This document shows positions 36,497 to 48,906 of a stretch of 64,000 nt of DNA, piece after piece. Source of the DNA: Gonocerus acuteangulatus. Taxonomy: Eukaryota; Arthropoda; Insecta; Hemiptera; Coreidae. The position numbers were made by a program, and so were the translations under genes. The stretch's first letter is position 1. Every line of letters starts with the position of its first letter. The stretch spans positions 29,435,457-29,499,456 of the forward strand of contig OX328128.1 of assembly GCA_946811695.1 (NCBI GenBank). Direction: 5' to 3'. The notes under the pieces were generated by a model that was not told the DNA's origin, did no database searches, and saw only the letters and a program-made list of their open reading frames with translations.

Positions 36497-36545
36497 ATAT
36501 ATATATATATATATATATACATATATATTATGACATATATATATT
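36497..36545. repeat. (TA)n microsatellite, interrupted
   Basis: About 20 bp of TA, then ACATATATATTATGACATATATATA, abutting a truncated SINE. Confidence 0.85.
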
Positions 36546-36650
36546 CACCGGCGGCAGGAATTTTCTCATCTTATGGTTCGCTGAGAAAATTCCTGGCTGC
36601 CCCCTGACTGTCGGGCCCAGATTTGTAAATGCGCCTTTAAAAAAAAGAAA
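36546..36650 (+). mobile_element. 5'-truncated SINE family A
   Basis: GGCGGCAGGAATTTTCTCAT then GCTGAGAAAATTCCTGGCTG and AAATGCGCC followed by A8. The tRNA-like head is missing. Confidence 0.7.
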
Positions 36651-36799
36651 AATATGTATTTGGCTCGAGCGTATATTTCTACACACCTAATGTACTTATT
36701 TTGCGTAATTTCGCAATACATTTTTAGCATCAGTAAGGCACAATGTATATATAGTTTTATTGCATGGCCTGCGCGAGAAGATTTGTAATTTGGTTAGAG

Positions 36800-37030
36800 A
36801 ATAAACTCCCCCTCTAGATGGATTGATTTTGCTGGTTAACGAACTTGTTCAATCATTTGTTATTTTAATGTTATTTGCCAACTTTTGCGGTAAAGTGTTG
36901 GTTTCAAACGGCATGGGAGTCAATAAGTGTTGACTCGGCTTAATCGTTTTGAAATCGTTGTAAGTGGAAGGTGACCATTCAAAGGTGACGCGCTTAAGGT
37001 GACACAGTTCCTGCGAGTCGGACTTTGTTT
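36800..37030 (-). mobile_element. Family F relic
   Basis: Ends in GACACAGTTCCTGCGAGTCG then GACTTT (about 37002-37024). Preceded by GGAAGGTGACCATTCAAAGG. The part to the left contains GCTGGTTAACGAACTTG. Heavily deleted. Confidence 0.6.
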
Positions 37031-37508
37031 ACAATACGTATATGTATATCGAATTTAGTTGCATACTAAATATTTTGGCCTGTATGTGTAAAGTATGGAT
37101 GGATTGATTTTTCTGGATTTTGTTTAATCGTTTGTTATTGTAAAGCTATTAGCCAAGTTTAGTGGCAAAGTGTTCTCTTTTTTTTCTTTTTTTTTTTTTT
37201 CTCTTTTTGCTGACGGAAGTCAATAATCATAATTATTGATTGGCTTAATCTTACTTCAAGCATACATTATTTCTTCAAGCTAAAAGATGCACGGTGAATT
37301 AATTAATGCTTTAAGACCGTAGGAATAGGGTCTGATAATATAATAAACCCAGCAGAAATAGTGTATGTACATCGCCATTACAGCATATCCTACCTATACA
37401 GCCGCAATATGTACGGGAGCAACCAGGAGTTAGGTATGTTGTCCTTTTACTGCCCCTACAAGCAGAAAGGTTAATTATTGGTGCCATAGGTTATTTTTAT
37501 CGGCCAGT

Positions 37509-37535
37509 TAACACCCCCCCCCCCCCCCCCCCCCC
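37509..37535. repeat. Poly(C) tract
   Basis: About 26 C in a row. Confidence 0.95.
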
Positions 37536-39098
37536 GCAAAGCCTATAGTAAATCCGGGGATAAAGGTTCTTGTTAATATGCAGAGAGGGGATTCGTTTTA
37601 CTCAGCAAAGGCAAATAAAAGGACAATGTGTATTTTTATTTTGTTTGGGCAAAGCGTAAAAATGTGTAACACCCTCTACAAATCCTTTAGAATTTTATCC
37701 TATACTCTAAAGCCCAGGTTCAGATAAATTTTTTTAGAAAAGTAAACACTAACTTTATAGCAATATTTTCAAATCTTAGTTAGCTTCGTTTCTTTGAAGA
37801 GTCCTTTATGTTTTTTTTTTTTTTTTTTTTTTCCTCAATTCCTTTTTCTTCTTGTATTTGTATTGATTTTACCAGTAAAATAAATTTTTAAGTAAAACAG
37901 GAACGTTAAATAAGAAAAAATATACATTCAGCACAAAACTTGGCATAGCATAATTGGTTAAAAATTGGACGAGTTTATTAACCAGCAATAATTGCCACGG
38001 GAGAGTTTATTTACCCTAGACACAAATTACGTATATACTCATAACTACCAAAATGTTGGTCAAAGCCAGTCTTTCTCTATGTAGTTTCATATCTAGTGTT
38101 GGTAGTTTAAGATTATTTTGCTTTGTTTTGTGTGTTTATGCGTGGTTGTGTAGGAGTGGAGTGAGTTTATTTATTATATATTGTTGGCACTTGTGTTTTA
38201 GTCTTTTATAAATAGAATTTTTACTAGACTAAATCTTGGTTTTATAACATAATAAGTTTTGAAGTTATTTTTATTTTTAGCATTTGTAAATTTTTTAAAT
38301 ATTTATACCTATTATACATGTTTTTCATTAAATTGTTGTTCATGAGTTTTTTGTGCCATAGAGAATTGAACATTAGGTTAAATCCCTGAAATGTTTTTTC
38401 ACCACTTTGAACATACAAATTCACCATCCAGCAATACCTATATATTGCCGCATATTGAAACATTAATCAAGCCAAACGACGAAGAAAGATATGTTGTAAA
38501 CACCAACCAAAACCTCTATTGAGCAGCAATGATAGTTTTACTTTAACTTATTTGCACTGGAATTCGATAGATATCATGCTTAATTAATGATGAACCTCTG
38601 TTGTGACAAAGGCGAACCAAATAAATAGATTGTGTCGCTTTATTGCAGGTTATTCACGGCGATGATATCATTTTAATTATAAATGATACAGCCAGTACAA
38701 ATGGTGATGCGAATCCATTGGTCAAGAGAAATAGAATGCCAGCTCCTGATTGGCTGAGATAGATGCCTTTATTGCAAGGCCTTCTCTAATTGGCTGGATT
38801 CTATGTTCCCCTGAGGCCTATACCCTCCTTCCAACGCTTGTAGCTTATAGGATTAGCATTACTACATGTACTGAACTACTAGGCACAAAGCTTGTAGCAA
38901 CGTTACGTCTTAACCCTTTCCCGACTGTTGACTGCTCTAGCAGTCGAGAGCGGCTTGGCCTTCTGTACCGTTGACTTTTGTACATGTCAAGAGGAAAGAC
39001 GTAAGAGGAAAGGGCCTACATTCCTTATATCACAAATAGGTTTTGCATTTGCATGAAATAAAATTGTTCGGGATTTACGAATTCTGGCGGCTTTTCTC

Positions 39099-39137
<39 letters not shown>

Positions 39138-40185
39138 TATATGCTTTTCTAGGCGGTATAAGCCAAATTCCTAGATGGAAATTAAAAATATCGTTGAATT
39201 CAGCAACGTTTTCATATTCCCTTGTTTCATGCCAAAAATCTTCATATCGAGTAAAAAAAGGCTCAAAAATGTTTTTGTTAGAAATAAAATTATTATTTTA
39301 ACAATTTGTTTTGTATATAACATACCATAACATGTTTCCTTATAACATTTTTTTTTATGTCTATAATAGTTCAAAAGTTATGAATGTTTGAGGTGTAATT
39401 TAGAAGGGATATTTCACCCCTTAAACGTGCGATTCGGCTGATATAAAAAAAATAAGTATCCATTATTTTCACGTGCTTAATAAATATAAAAAAGTTCATT
39501 AAAATTGGCTCCGGACACTTAGGGATGTTCCCTTGTTAGATGAAAAACTATAACATACTATTGAGCCTTTACAAGAACATTCGATTTTTTATTTTGTACA
39601 TCAAACAAATATTCCTCTCATACAACATGCGTACCAACGACAATGAAAGATAGTTTCATTTCCATTTAGCACTCCCTTCTATCTTTTGAATTCTCCGATC
39701 GCATCCTTCCAAGGCTATATCTCGACTCCAAGTGTTTGCCTTGCAGTACAATATTCCTGGGATCTACTGGAGACTATAAAGCCCGTAGTACACCCTTTAG
39801 GGGGGAACACGCCCAATTCGGATCCCTCATCTATTTTTCACGGAGAAAGGGGCGACCCAAGGAGCACCCCCTGCAGAAGCTGATATTTCCAACTCTCGAC
39901 TTCTGACCAGCCTGAATTCTTTATCCACTCCCGTAAAGGCTCTTCCTACTTGTTGATTTAACATTTAACGAAGAATAAAATCTTTACTTTTATCCATAAG
40001 GTTCCCCTACAAGAAACAAAGTCCGTCCCGCAGCATTTGTGCGCAAAACTGAGCACAACAGGAGGAAAACACACACTGAGGAAAACTCTACAATAAAAAT
40101 AAGGGGTTATTTTCATAAATTTTTATAAACCGACTCAATTATAAACAGCCAGGAAATAGTTGGGATTCAGCTAGGCAAACATCAA
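37536..40185. other. No recognisable gene
   Basis: AT-rich; contains a T tract at 37808-37832 and a (TA)n at about 39104-39137. Frames at 38242-38463 and 38750-38974 have no domain I can name. Confidence 0.5.
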
Positions 40186-40187
40186 TA

Positions 40188-40490
40188 CGATATTTGTAAA
40201 AATCTGTATTAGGACGTTTCGGCTACTCTTTGGTAGGATTCGTCAGCTAAAAGACAAAACACAAATGCAGAATTAATAAACAGAATAGTTAAAACAATAA
40301 TGAAATGTATATACAAATACAAACCACTTATAAGAACATTTTACTGTATTTTTAGATCTTTCACATTTCTTGATTGTTTTAAATATTCTGTTTATTAATT
40401 CTGCAATTGTGTTTTGTGTTTTACCTGACGAAGGAAAACAAAGAGTAGCTTAAACGTCCTTAATACAGATTTTTAGAAAAAATCGTGTTT
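40188..40490. repeat. Imperfect inverted repeat, arms about 95 bp
   Basis: AAAAATCTGTATTAGGACGT with GGCTACTCTTTGG on the left is mirrored by CAAAGAGTAGCTTAAACGTC and TTAATACAGATTTTTA on the right; ATTAATAAACAGAATA is mirrored by TATTCTGTTTATTAAT nearer the centre. Confidence 0.65.
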
Positions 40491-40726
40491 TCCTAGCCAA
40501 ATCCAATTTTTTTTCTGACTGCTTATCACCTCGACGGGTAACTCTCTACATCTCATTGAAATAATTTAGAAAACGTTTCGTCACCATGCAGGGACGAATT
40601 AATAGTAACTGATATAAACAAGCCAAATATATATAAATAACCAAATAACCAGAAATATAACACATTTCAACATTAAACAAGACCGCCTATAAGCTGCAGA
40701 ACCATTTTTATTTTATTTTTCATAGT

Positions 40727-40915
40727 TACTGTACCTCGGAGGTAAAGGACACCAGGTCCACTTTTTTATTAAATTGACTTAACAGCATGTTCTTAATGTA
40801 GATTTTTCGATCCATATATTCGCACTATGTCCGGTACCCATAAATAACGAAGATAAGACAATGAAAAATAAAATCATGTTCGTTTTCATTAGAGGTAATA
40901 GACACCATGTGAAGG
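40727..40915 (+). mobile_element. Left part of the 15682-type element
   Basis: CTGTACCTCGGAGGTAAAGG, GACTTAACAGCATGTTC and TAGATTTTTCGATCCATAT match one unit of the 15569-16369 triplication and its following 30 bp. Single copy, diverged. Confidence 0.75.
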
Positions 40916-40984
40916 ACTTCGGCGTGAAGCGTGAAATGTTGAAGAAAATAAAACTCATTTTAGTTATAAAATGAAATTTTATTG

Positions 40985-41159
40985 AACACTAGCAGTTGGG
41001 TCTCCCGTGGTCTAATGGCTAGCGCCTTGGATTCATAAGCGGGAGATGGTGGGTTCGATTCCCAACCTCCGGCAGGAATTTTATCATCCCACGGCTCGCT
41101 GGTAAAATTCCTCGCTGCACCCTGGATGTCGGTGCTAATGACCTAGATGTAGATGCGCC

Positions 41160-41193
<34 letters not shown>

Positions 41194-41203
41194 ACTAGCA
41201 GTT
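40985..41203 (+). mobile_element. tRNA-derived SINE, family A, young copy with perfect target duplication
   Basis: The body is 40998-41190. The 13-bp AACACTAGCAGTT occurs immediately before the body (40985-40997) and after the poly(A) (41191-41203), without mismatch. Internal promoter boxes: GGTCTAATGGCTAGCGCC near 41008 and GGGTTCGATTCCC near 41052. The tail is GGTGCTAATGACCTAGATGT then AGATGCGCCGT, followed by about 30 A. It is nearly identical to the copy at 48916 (about four differences outside the poly(A)), so the family was active recently. It inserted into the start of a repeat resembling 27545 (GTTACCCAGTGTGCCAAGCT). Confidence 0.95.
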
Positions 41204-41565
41204 ACCCAGTGTGCCAAGCTACACCTAATTTCTGTCTATGACTCTCCCCGTATCAAGATCTACTTGATACCCAGTTACGAAAATCGGTCAAACGATGTGA
41301 ATTTGTTTTAGTTCATAATGATACCCGGCAGAGGCCAGCACAACAGCACTTCATCTAACAGCCGACAGAGGCCGATTCAAAATGGCCGTCTGAATGGTTC
41401 AGTGTAGCCAATTTTTCTTGAACAAAACTTTTGGCCTTTTGACTATTTTGAAATTTGACTATTTTGACCTAGCCTAGGAGATTTCTCGTATCAAGACCTG
41501 TGTGCCAAGTTTGGTCAAAATTGGTCAAACGTTGTAGATTTGTGTAAGGAACAAACAAATAAATA
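41200..41565 (+). repeat. Repeat related to 27545
   Basis: GTTACCCAGTGTGCCAAGCT, CCCCGTATCAAGATCTACTT and, later, GTGCCAAGTTTGGTCAAAAT followed by TGTAAGGAACAAACAAA. The middle (41330-41450) differs. Confidence 0.55.
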
Positions 41566-42640
41566 AACAGAAAAACTAGTATTTCTAAAGTGACACAACT
41601 CCAAAATCGGTGTTTTCAGTTATGACTATGAAAAAAATATCTCTTTATCAACCATCAACAATTTATGTACCTAGCTTCAGGGCTTCTACACCAGAGGGCA
41701 CTTGTATCTCTCTTCCTACCTTCATGCTATTCCTCTAACATAGGCACGATTTACACATTTTCAGTTGTTTTTTTTGTTTAGTTGTGTCAATTTAGAAGTA
41801 CTAGTGCGATAAGATCTACATCTTTTTAATCTCAACAGTCAATTATCTCATTATAATTTATTTGTTTTAACAAATTGTTGAAGAAGTTTCAATCATGAGT
41901 TTGATGAGCTTTTACTGCCTGTCTTTTCAGATATAATCATAAATAATTTTTCATTCGACCAAAGCATATTTTTGACTAAAGGCACTAGAAAGATCTATCA
42001 CTATTAAAAGACAAAATGAGATACATATATTTGAATTAAAATGTCCAGTATTTATTCTACCTGAGAATATCGGTCTCATCAGAATGCTAACGTAAATGTA
42101 TCATAAAAAAGAATATAAATAACCGATACGTTATTCATGACCCGAGCTTGTGAAAAGGAAGATAGACCGATCGGTGAATAAAGTGTATCGCACATTTATT
42201 ATACTACGGTCGGGAAAGGTATGCATTAATTAATGCAAATAAATTGGAAATTTATACAAAATTTACCTTCATTATTCACATATTAAAATGTTCTCTAAAT
42301 AAAGTGACTACCTTTATTAAGGGCCATTTAAACGAGCCGTTTCATTAGAGATACGAAAACATTTGTTAATGCATTATTAATTTTCATCATGAACGGTGGA
42401 AAGTAGAAATAAAACGTAATAAACAAATATTGTCTTCTCAATCAAAATAATACAATTGGAAAATACATTAATTCGACAAAACTTAATTTCCAAAACGGGG
42501 TTTTCAGCATGTTGTTTACACGTACTATGCTCGCATAAACTAACCCTTGGCGATAGTAAAAAATAATGTTGCCAAAAAAGTTAATTATTCGTGAAACCAG
42601 ATCGGATCACCAAGGGTTCCAAAAACTTTGATTCATTCAT
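41566..42640. other. No recognisable feature
   Basis: AT-rich, no shared repeats or domains seen. Confidence 0.5.
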
Positions 42641-42644
42641 TAGA

Positions 42645-43669
42645 CGCCGTACAGTGGTCAAAAATAGCCAAAAAGCGCTCAAAACTTGATTTTTTGAAGT
42701 ATTTTCTCCGAACCCATTCGCCTTAAGTATATGTTAAATACCTCGCGAGAGTGCCATTTCTTGAGTTTTAGGCCCCCACCGTTGACTGCAGGACGGTGGT
42801 TAATCATTGAAGTACTAGAAACGAAGAAAATTTCCCAAATCCTCATGTACCAAAATCGTTCCTTCAACTTTACTTTTTCACACCGATAAGGTTGACGCAT
42901 GTTTTCCTTGTTTTAATGGGACGTTCGAACGGCAAAAAAAATATTTTGTATTTTTCGAATCGCCTTCATGGACGGGGATACTGAAAAAGTAAAAAAAAAT
43001 CACACGTATCAAATTTCGTTTTGTCATATAGCTTTTGCGTCTCTCTGCGTCAGTCTAATTTCGGGCTTAAATAATCCGTGGGCATGTATAGAAAGGCCCC
43101 AGACTGAAATTAGCTGCTTAAGTCTGCCTACATCGGTGCTAGATGTGAACGAACTCGGCAAATGACTAACAGACAGACGCGCGTTATCTCTATGTAAACA
43201 TTGGAATCAAATCGAAGACGGATTTTTTTTGCAGCACTCAAGTCAGTGTTGACTGCAAAAAATGTCTGAAGTGATCCGAGTGAAAAATCGTGTCCTAGTT
43301 GAAATATTTCACTTTTGTCGTTTGAATTCAAACGACAAAAGTGTACTTTCGGTATGCGAGCATTTGACAGATCAATTTCCTATAGGTAGCCGATGAGCAT
43401 ATTTCGTTACTCCTTCGGAAATTATCTCAAACTGTTGTGCTGAAATTTAAAGAAACCGTTGGCTGTGATAGGAGCAGATGTATTGCCCCCTGAGCCCAGC
43501 CGAGTGCAGTTCAGAGGCGAGGGCGACCACAAAAAAAATTGTCATGTGAGTGACTTATCAATACCTTCGTTGCAGTTATAAGACTGGTAAGTGTGCACAA
43601 TTTCAGGTTTCTAAATCAATAATATCAAATGTTATTTTGTTTTGAGCGCTTTTTGGCCACTGTGCGCCG
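42645..43669. mobile_element. Transib-like non-autonomous DNA transposon
   Basis: Element 42650-43664. The right end, read inward on the minus strand, is CACAGTGGCCAAAAAGCGCT followed by CAAAAC. The left end is TACAGTGGTCAAAAATAGCC followed by AAAAAGCGCTCAAAAC, so it has about 10 extra bases and a first-base change. Both ends are flanked by CGCCG (42645-42649 and 43665-43669). A CACAGTG-type terminus and a GC-rich 5-bp target duplication are the known hallmarks of Transib transposons, whose ends resemble the RAG recombination heptamer. At about 1.0 kb it cannot code for a transposase, and no transposase residues are recognisable inside. A perfect palindrome lies at 43311-43344. Confidence 0.7.
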
Positions 43670-44810
43670 AGGAAGATTATGTTTTGTAATTATTGGGAGT
43701 GGAATGATACCATACGTTTCGAATAAAAACAAATTGTCTTTTTTTGTTGAAATTAGAAAGGAACTGGGACGCTGGTAAATTGGGTCTAACCAAATGCCAC
43801 TACGCTGCCTTTATTTGTTGAGCGAGGAAGAGGGACAGAGAGTGTGTGAGTGAGAGACTATATTACTAATTCGTACAAACTTGAATTAAATCGAGCACTG
43901 GCTCCAGTTAGAAGGATGCCAAACGAGGCTGTGGATGGTCTATTTGCGCGGGAATGCAAACTCCTCGTTTCCCGCCAATATTTACAAACAGCTGGGTTTG
44001 CCCAAGCACTTCGCTCCAACATTCCTTCCTCAGCTCATTACACTGATAACACCTAGACACTCCACACCAATATACCGATGGCAGTGTTGGGCATAATCTT
44101 AATTACGATTACGATTGTAATAACTGGCTTTCGATGTGTAACTAAGATTACGATTATACGATTGCAGACCCTGGAGAGTTTGAGACTTTCCAGTCGTAAA
44201 TACAGAAAATGATGGGAATCACAGAAAAAAAAAAAATTTTAATTACAGTCATTATCACAGAAGCAGCTGTGAATACAGTCATAATTTCATATTGGTTTTA
44301 CAAGTGTAATTATAATCAAAGGGGTGACTATAACTGTAATATGTAGTGCATAGTAGGAACAGACTGAGTTCACTGATTTTTTTTTTTGCTGCTAGTTTAT
44401 ATTTATAAACATATGTCTCTATTAACGATTTTAGTTTTTTCTATAAAAAAAGTAATGTATAGCACTCCCAAAAGAAACGAATAGACGACTTCGTTAACCA
44501 ATAAAATCTGGCCATGTGAAGGGATGTGGGAAGTTTAAAAAAAAATAAATAAATAAAATAAATATATATTTATATACCCCTAACGATCGAAATTATGTTG
44601 CATCAATACTTTACATAAACTAAATTGGACCATTAGGAAGGAGAATGAACTGTGTACATATCATGAGATATTTTGTAATGGAAAGAAAAAGAGTATAAAA
44701 AAAAAATCAGTGCATCAGAATTTGGAGTTTAATCAATCAACAAATATAATTGAACAATCGTGTACATTTGTATTTATATCGTTTTTATTTATTTTTTTGT
44801 TTTTTTAAAC
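43670..44810. other. No recognisable gene
   Basis: Contains CAGTGTTGGGCATAATC at 44082 followed by ATTACGATTACGATTG-type sequence, resembling a hAT end, but no partner end is seen. Short (GA)-like tracts near 43830. Confidence 0.4.
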
Positions 44811-44811
44811 G

Positions 44812-45020
44812 AAATTCTTGGAGACCCAGTGAGCACTTCCCCCGTGCCAAGGGTGGTGGGTTCTATTTCAACAATGGGGTAGTGGCTTTTCTTTAGAAAA
44901 AAGAAAAGGCATCAGCTCTAGCCTGCCTAGAAAAGGGTGGTAACCTATAGATAATCCGTCCTAAAATTCTTAGTTATTAATAACGTTATTAAATAAATTA
45001 AAAGTTAAAATTTAAATAAA
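44812..45020 (+). mobile_element. tRNA-derived SINE, family C, partly deleted copy
   Basis: GTGGCTTTTCTTTAGAAAAA, AGAAAAGGCATCAGCTC and GGGTGGTAACCTATAGATAA match the copy at 54766. The head is shortened and the B-box is damaged (GGGTTCTATTTC). Confidence 0.75.
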
Positions 45021-45054
45021 TAAATCAAATTCTTCAAGATTATCCACTTTGCTT

Positions 45055-45097
45055 AGGAATGTGTTTAGTTGTGCAGCTCCTGCGTGACGGACTTTTC
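45055..45097 (-). repeat. Variant terminus related to family F (partner of 8668)
   Basis: Minus-strand reading AAAGTCCGTCACGCAGGAGC followed by TGCACAACTAAACACATTCC. Confidence 0.55.
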
Positions 45098-46160
45098 TTT
45101 TAACAGATTGTAATTAAGAAATGCTTAGTGGCGGATTATTAAGTCAAGTGAGTTATGTTAAAGTTTGAAAGGCAACAATTTTTCAACAGTATCCGTAAGT
45201 CCTGTTGAGGAAAAAAAATCGTCTAAACGTTTTACACTTTCCGAATCCCCTCTATAAGCTGAGACAATGAGGAGAATAATTGCTGAGAGTGAATAATCTA
45301 GGAGCGGTCGGGGGCTCTGAAGCCTTTAGAGTGAATACCTTAAAGCTGGCATCTTTATTCAGGGCACGTTTTAAAATATTTTAAGGAGGCATTTAAAGTG
45401 GCGATTTAGGGGTTTTAGGCGAAGGGGAGGGGGTGGGGTTCAGTTTTATCGTTCTCCCCCCCCTCTAAAGCGGGAATTGGAGTTTGGGACACGGCCACCA
45501 GGGCTCGCCCAATTAGCACTTAGATTAGGCCGTCCTTAAAGCTAAGGGTTAGTTTTGCTGTTGTAGCAGTCTCCTTAGACTCAGGAATGCTTAGCTTAGT
45601 GGGGAATTCAACTAGGGACGATCAGCAGAAATTCTAATGGCGGCAAGCAAAATAATGTGATTGTGCAGATATATTTTGATATTTCACATACCTAAATACA
45701 TTCAAGGTTTTTAGGACAAGTAAATAATAAGCACAAAATGTGTTTTTAGAAAAAAAAGACAGACTGTGATAGAAGAAAGCCCCTGAAGGGTTGACAAAAA
45801 TCCATGAAACACGTAGGGGTATTTTAAATAATGTAGTACAAATGTATGAGATATCGTAGATTCTTAGACCCCAGCAATACAAAATGCATAAACAAAAGAA
45901 CTTATATTTTACAGGGAAGAGATAGTTGACTTTAATGTTGAGAAGGTGTTCACTCTAAGTGACTCAGAAATGTAGCCTTTACGAGATAGAACTGTCTCTC
46001 TCTCTCTCTCTCTCTCTCTCTGCTCCATAGCCCTGAAGATGCATTGTAATTCAAGCCAATAAATATTACATATATATTACTTAAATAAATAAATATTACG
46101 GTTTTTGTTATAAAATGTAGCTTTATTTAGCACATGGCCGAGCCCCGATCATCTACACAT
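45098..46160. other. No recognisable gene; (CT)n near 45993-46021
   Basis: Mixed sequence with a run of 14 CT units. No feature shared with the rest of the window. Confidence 0.5.
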
Positions 46161-46162
46161 TC

Positions 46163-46612
46163 TCATTGTTTTTTATTGTTACTGAATAGCCATAAACTCC
46201 TTTTAGAATTATTATTTATTTTTATTGTTACTGAATAGCCATAAACTCCTTTTAGAATTATTATTTATTTTTATTGTTACTGAATAGCCATAAACTCCTT
46301 TTAGAATTATTATTTATTTTTATTGTTACTGAATAGCCATAAACTCCTTTTAGAATTATTATTTATTTTTATTGTTACTGAATAGCCATAAACTCCTTTT
46401 AGAATTATTATTTATTTTTATTGTTACTGAATAGCCATAAACTCCTTTTAGAATTATTATTTATTTTTATTGTTACTGAATAGCCATAAACTCCTTTTAG
46501 AATTATTATTTATTTTTATTGTTACTGAATAGCCATAAACTCCTTTTAGAATTATTATTTATTTTTATTGTTACTGAATAGCCATAAACTCCTTTTAGAA
46601 TTATTATTTATT
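46163..46612 (+). repeat. Minisatellite, nine 49-bp units
   Basis: Each unit contains TATTGTTACTGAATAGCCAT then AAACTCCTTTTAGAATTA and ends TTATTTATTT. The CTCC landmark recurs every 49 bp exactly from 46200 to 46592. I see no differences between the internal units, so the array was amplified or homogenised very recently. Confidence 0.95.
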
Positions 46613-47134
46613 TGTGTTCTGCGGGCGTCTCTACCCAATCACGGCTTCGCTGGATTGCCACTCCTCCCTCTCCTAGTCCTGCGCCTAAAGAAAGACTAAG
46701 GAAGATCGGACAAAAGGAGGGCTGTAAAACCGGCAACGTCAAGCCCCCTCTACACTTTCCCTAAGTGACAAGTTATACGTCTCAAACTATAGTCGGTACA
46801 GCTCATCAAAAGGTATATGAATTTATCAAAACTAATTAACCATCATTAACCCACTGACATACAAATAAATGCGAAACGTCAAAACAGGGAAACATCATAA
46901 AGAAAAAATGATTAAGGCCGTCGCTGCTTTTTTGTCCTAATATTAAATCGTGCGATGTTTGCGGAAGAACGTGCTTGGCGTCAAGGACCCGTCAAAGTCA
47001 ACAATGGCATTCATTGTATGTCAAGTGGCTAAAAATCGTCTTGAACATAGTTCTATAAGATTTGTCACGTCAGGATATCAAAAAATACTTAAATCAGGAT
47101 TGGTGACATATATTTCAAAAATCAAGTAGCTTCA
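46613..47134. other. No recognisable feature
   Basis: Somewhat less AT-rich at 46620-46760. No coding region or repeat identified. Confidence 0.5.
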
Positions 47135-47760
47135 GGGTCAATCCATTAGAAATTACCCAAATTGCATAACATTTGTTGCTCGATATTTTTGATTTTCCTA
47201 TTTTTTTTTACCAGTTATTCCCCTATACTAGGTGACTTCAAACCTGCAGTAAAAAATTTTTCTATGTCATATTTTTTTTTCCGGCCATTTGAAGTTGGCA
47301 TTTTAACTACTTTTTGTCTAAAATCAAGTTTTACGTAAATTTATCTAACTCTCTTAATTTCATAGATGTCAAAACAGAACAAACACTAAAATTATCAGAA
47401 CGATATGCTCTTGATTTTTGTTCCTCCATTGTGTTTTCTAAATAGTGTGGAAATTGAAGAAAAAAAAAATCACGAAAATTGATTATAATTTAACGTAAAA
47501 CGGGAGTTTTAGAACTTCACAATTATTAGAAGGAATAAAGACTCACCTTCAATTTTTTTTGTTGCATAGATGTATTATATGACTACTTGTTGCAGACGTT
47601 TCAAGCTTGAGAACTATTTCCTTTTAGCGCGGTTCCTCCCTCCCCCATAGGGAGGAACCCCGCTTATAGGGTTGATACAATGAAACAATCCGGAAGTGCC
47701 GACTAGAAAATTTCGCGTTTCAGAACCCCTAGAGACCGAAAATAACGGTGGTTCAAATTT

Positions 47761-47783
47761 GTATATATATATATATATGTATA

Positions 47784-47840
<57 letters not shown>
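47761..47840. repeat. (TA)n microsatellite inside family F
   Basis: About 80 bp of TA with TGTATATATTTATTTA interruption. Confidence 0.95.
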
Positions 47841-47842
<2 letters not shown>

Positions 47843-48906
47843 CTGTTCGCTCTCTAGCTAGAAGACGAAAGGTCCGATTTTGATGAAATTTGGTACAAAA
47901 ATCCTTCGTCCAATTTGAAAGGTCAAGTTCGTTAACTAGCAAAATCCGCCTACTGGAAGATGGCGTTTGGGGCGAAATTCGCGCAAAAAAAATCAAACGC
48001 TTACGTTTTTGAGTTCATAAGCTTCTAAGTACTCGTTTTATATGATTCCTGGGCTAGGAAAACGAATGAAACCATTTTCAAGGCGATAGCTTTAACCGTT
48101 TTCGAGAAACTTGGAAAAATATTTTTTGAATACCGTTTTTGGTTTGGGTACTTACAATCATGGGATTCAGTTGAAACATTTTCTGCATGTTCTACTTTCA
48201 TCAAAACTAATATGTTGAAATTTTGGTTACGTTTGGAGTTAAGGAAGGGTTAGAATAAAATATTTTATTAACAGACTTAAAAAGTTTTGGTAACTTTGTA
48301 TATTTTCCTTAATATCTCGAAAAAGGTTGAGAATCTTGGTAAACGAAAGAATACCATTAGAAAGCTTACTAAATGCTCTACAAAAAAGGTTCTGATGAAA
48401 GTTTTGATTAGGCGATGTCAATCGGAGAAATAAGTGCTTAAAACATTAAAGTAATTGATTTTGCTTATTCGAACTGTTCTTTTTGTCTGTTTTTATTCCT
48501 TGTTATTTTTTAATTGCTTATAGTTGGATAATGTATTTTACAATAAAACAGATTAGGCAAAATAAGAAAAACAATTCATTGTTAGAAATATAGCTTGCCA
48601 AGAGAAAAAGATTCGATGACGTCTTTTGAATATTTTCAATTGCCTTTATGCTGTTGGTTTTTTATTTTATTTTTTAATTGATTTTATCTGTAGAATTATT
48701 ACTATAGTAAAAGAACACAGGAATGTGTGAAAATATTTGATATTTTCCAATTCATTGAAACGTATGAAATGAAGTATCGGTAGAAGAGGATTGTAGGGTC
48801 TTGCGGACCTGACCCCAGGTATAGCCATACAACCCTTTGAACAAAGGCCGAGGAAAATATTATCTGTTTCTATTCTATGCTTTTCAAATGAGAATAGGGA
48901 TATGAA

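Noticed and set aside
40998..41190. Functional tRNA gene (also at 719, 48916, 54766 and 58786)
   Set aside because: The heads do not form a clean cloverleaf with a matched acceptor stem. They are followed by repeated bodies, tails and target duplications.
38915..42235. piggyBac-like element from TTAACCCTTTCCCGACTG (38911) to an inverted CGGTCGGGAAAGG near 42210
   Set aside because: The right side lacks an AGGG-TTAA end at the required place and the intervening DNA contains unrelated insertions. Similarity is short and may be chance.
44082..44360. hAT element beginning CAGTGTTGGGCATAATC
   Set aside because: The first bases fit, but no inverted partner or 8-bp duplication could be found.
46163..46612. 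CRISPR array
   Set aside because: Units are contiguous 49-bp tandem repeats with no variable spacers, in a eukaryotic context.
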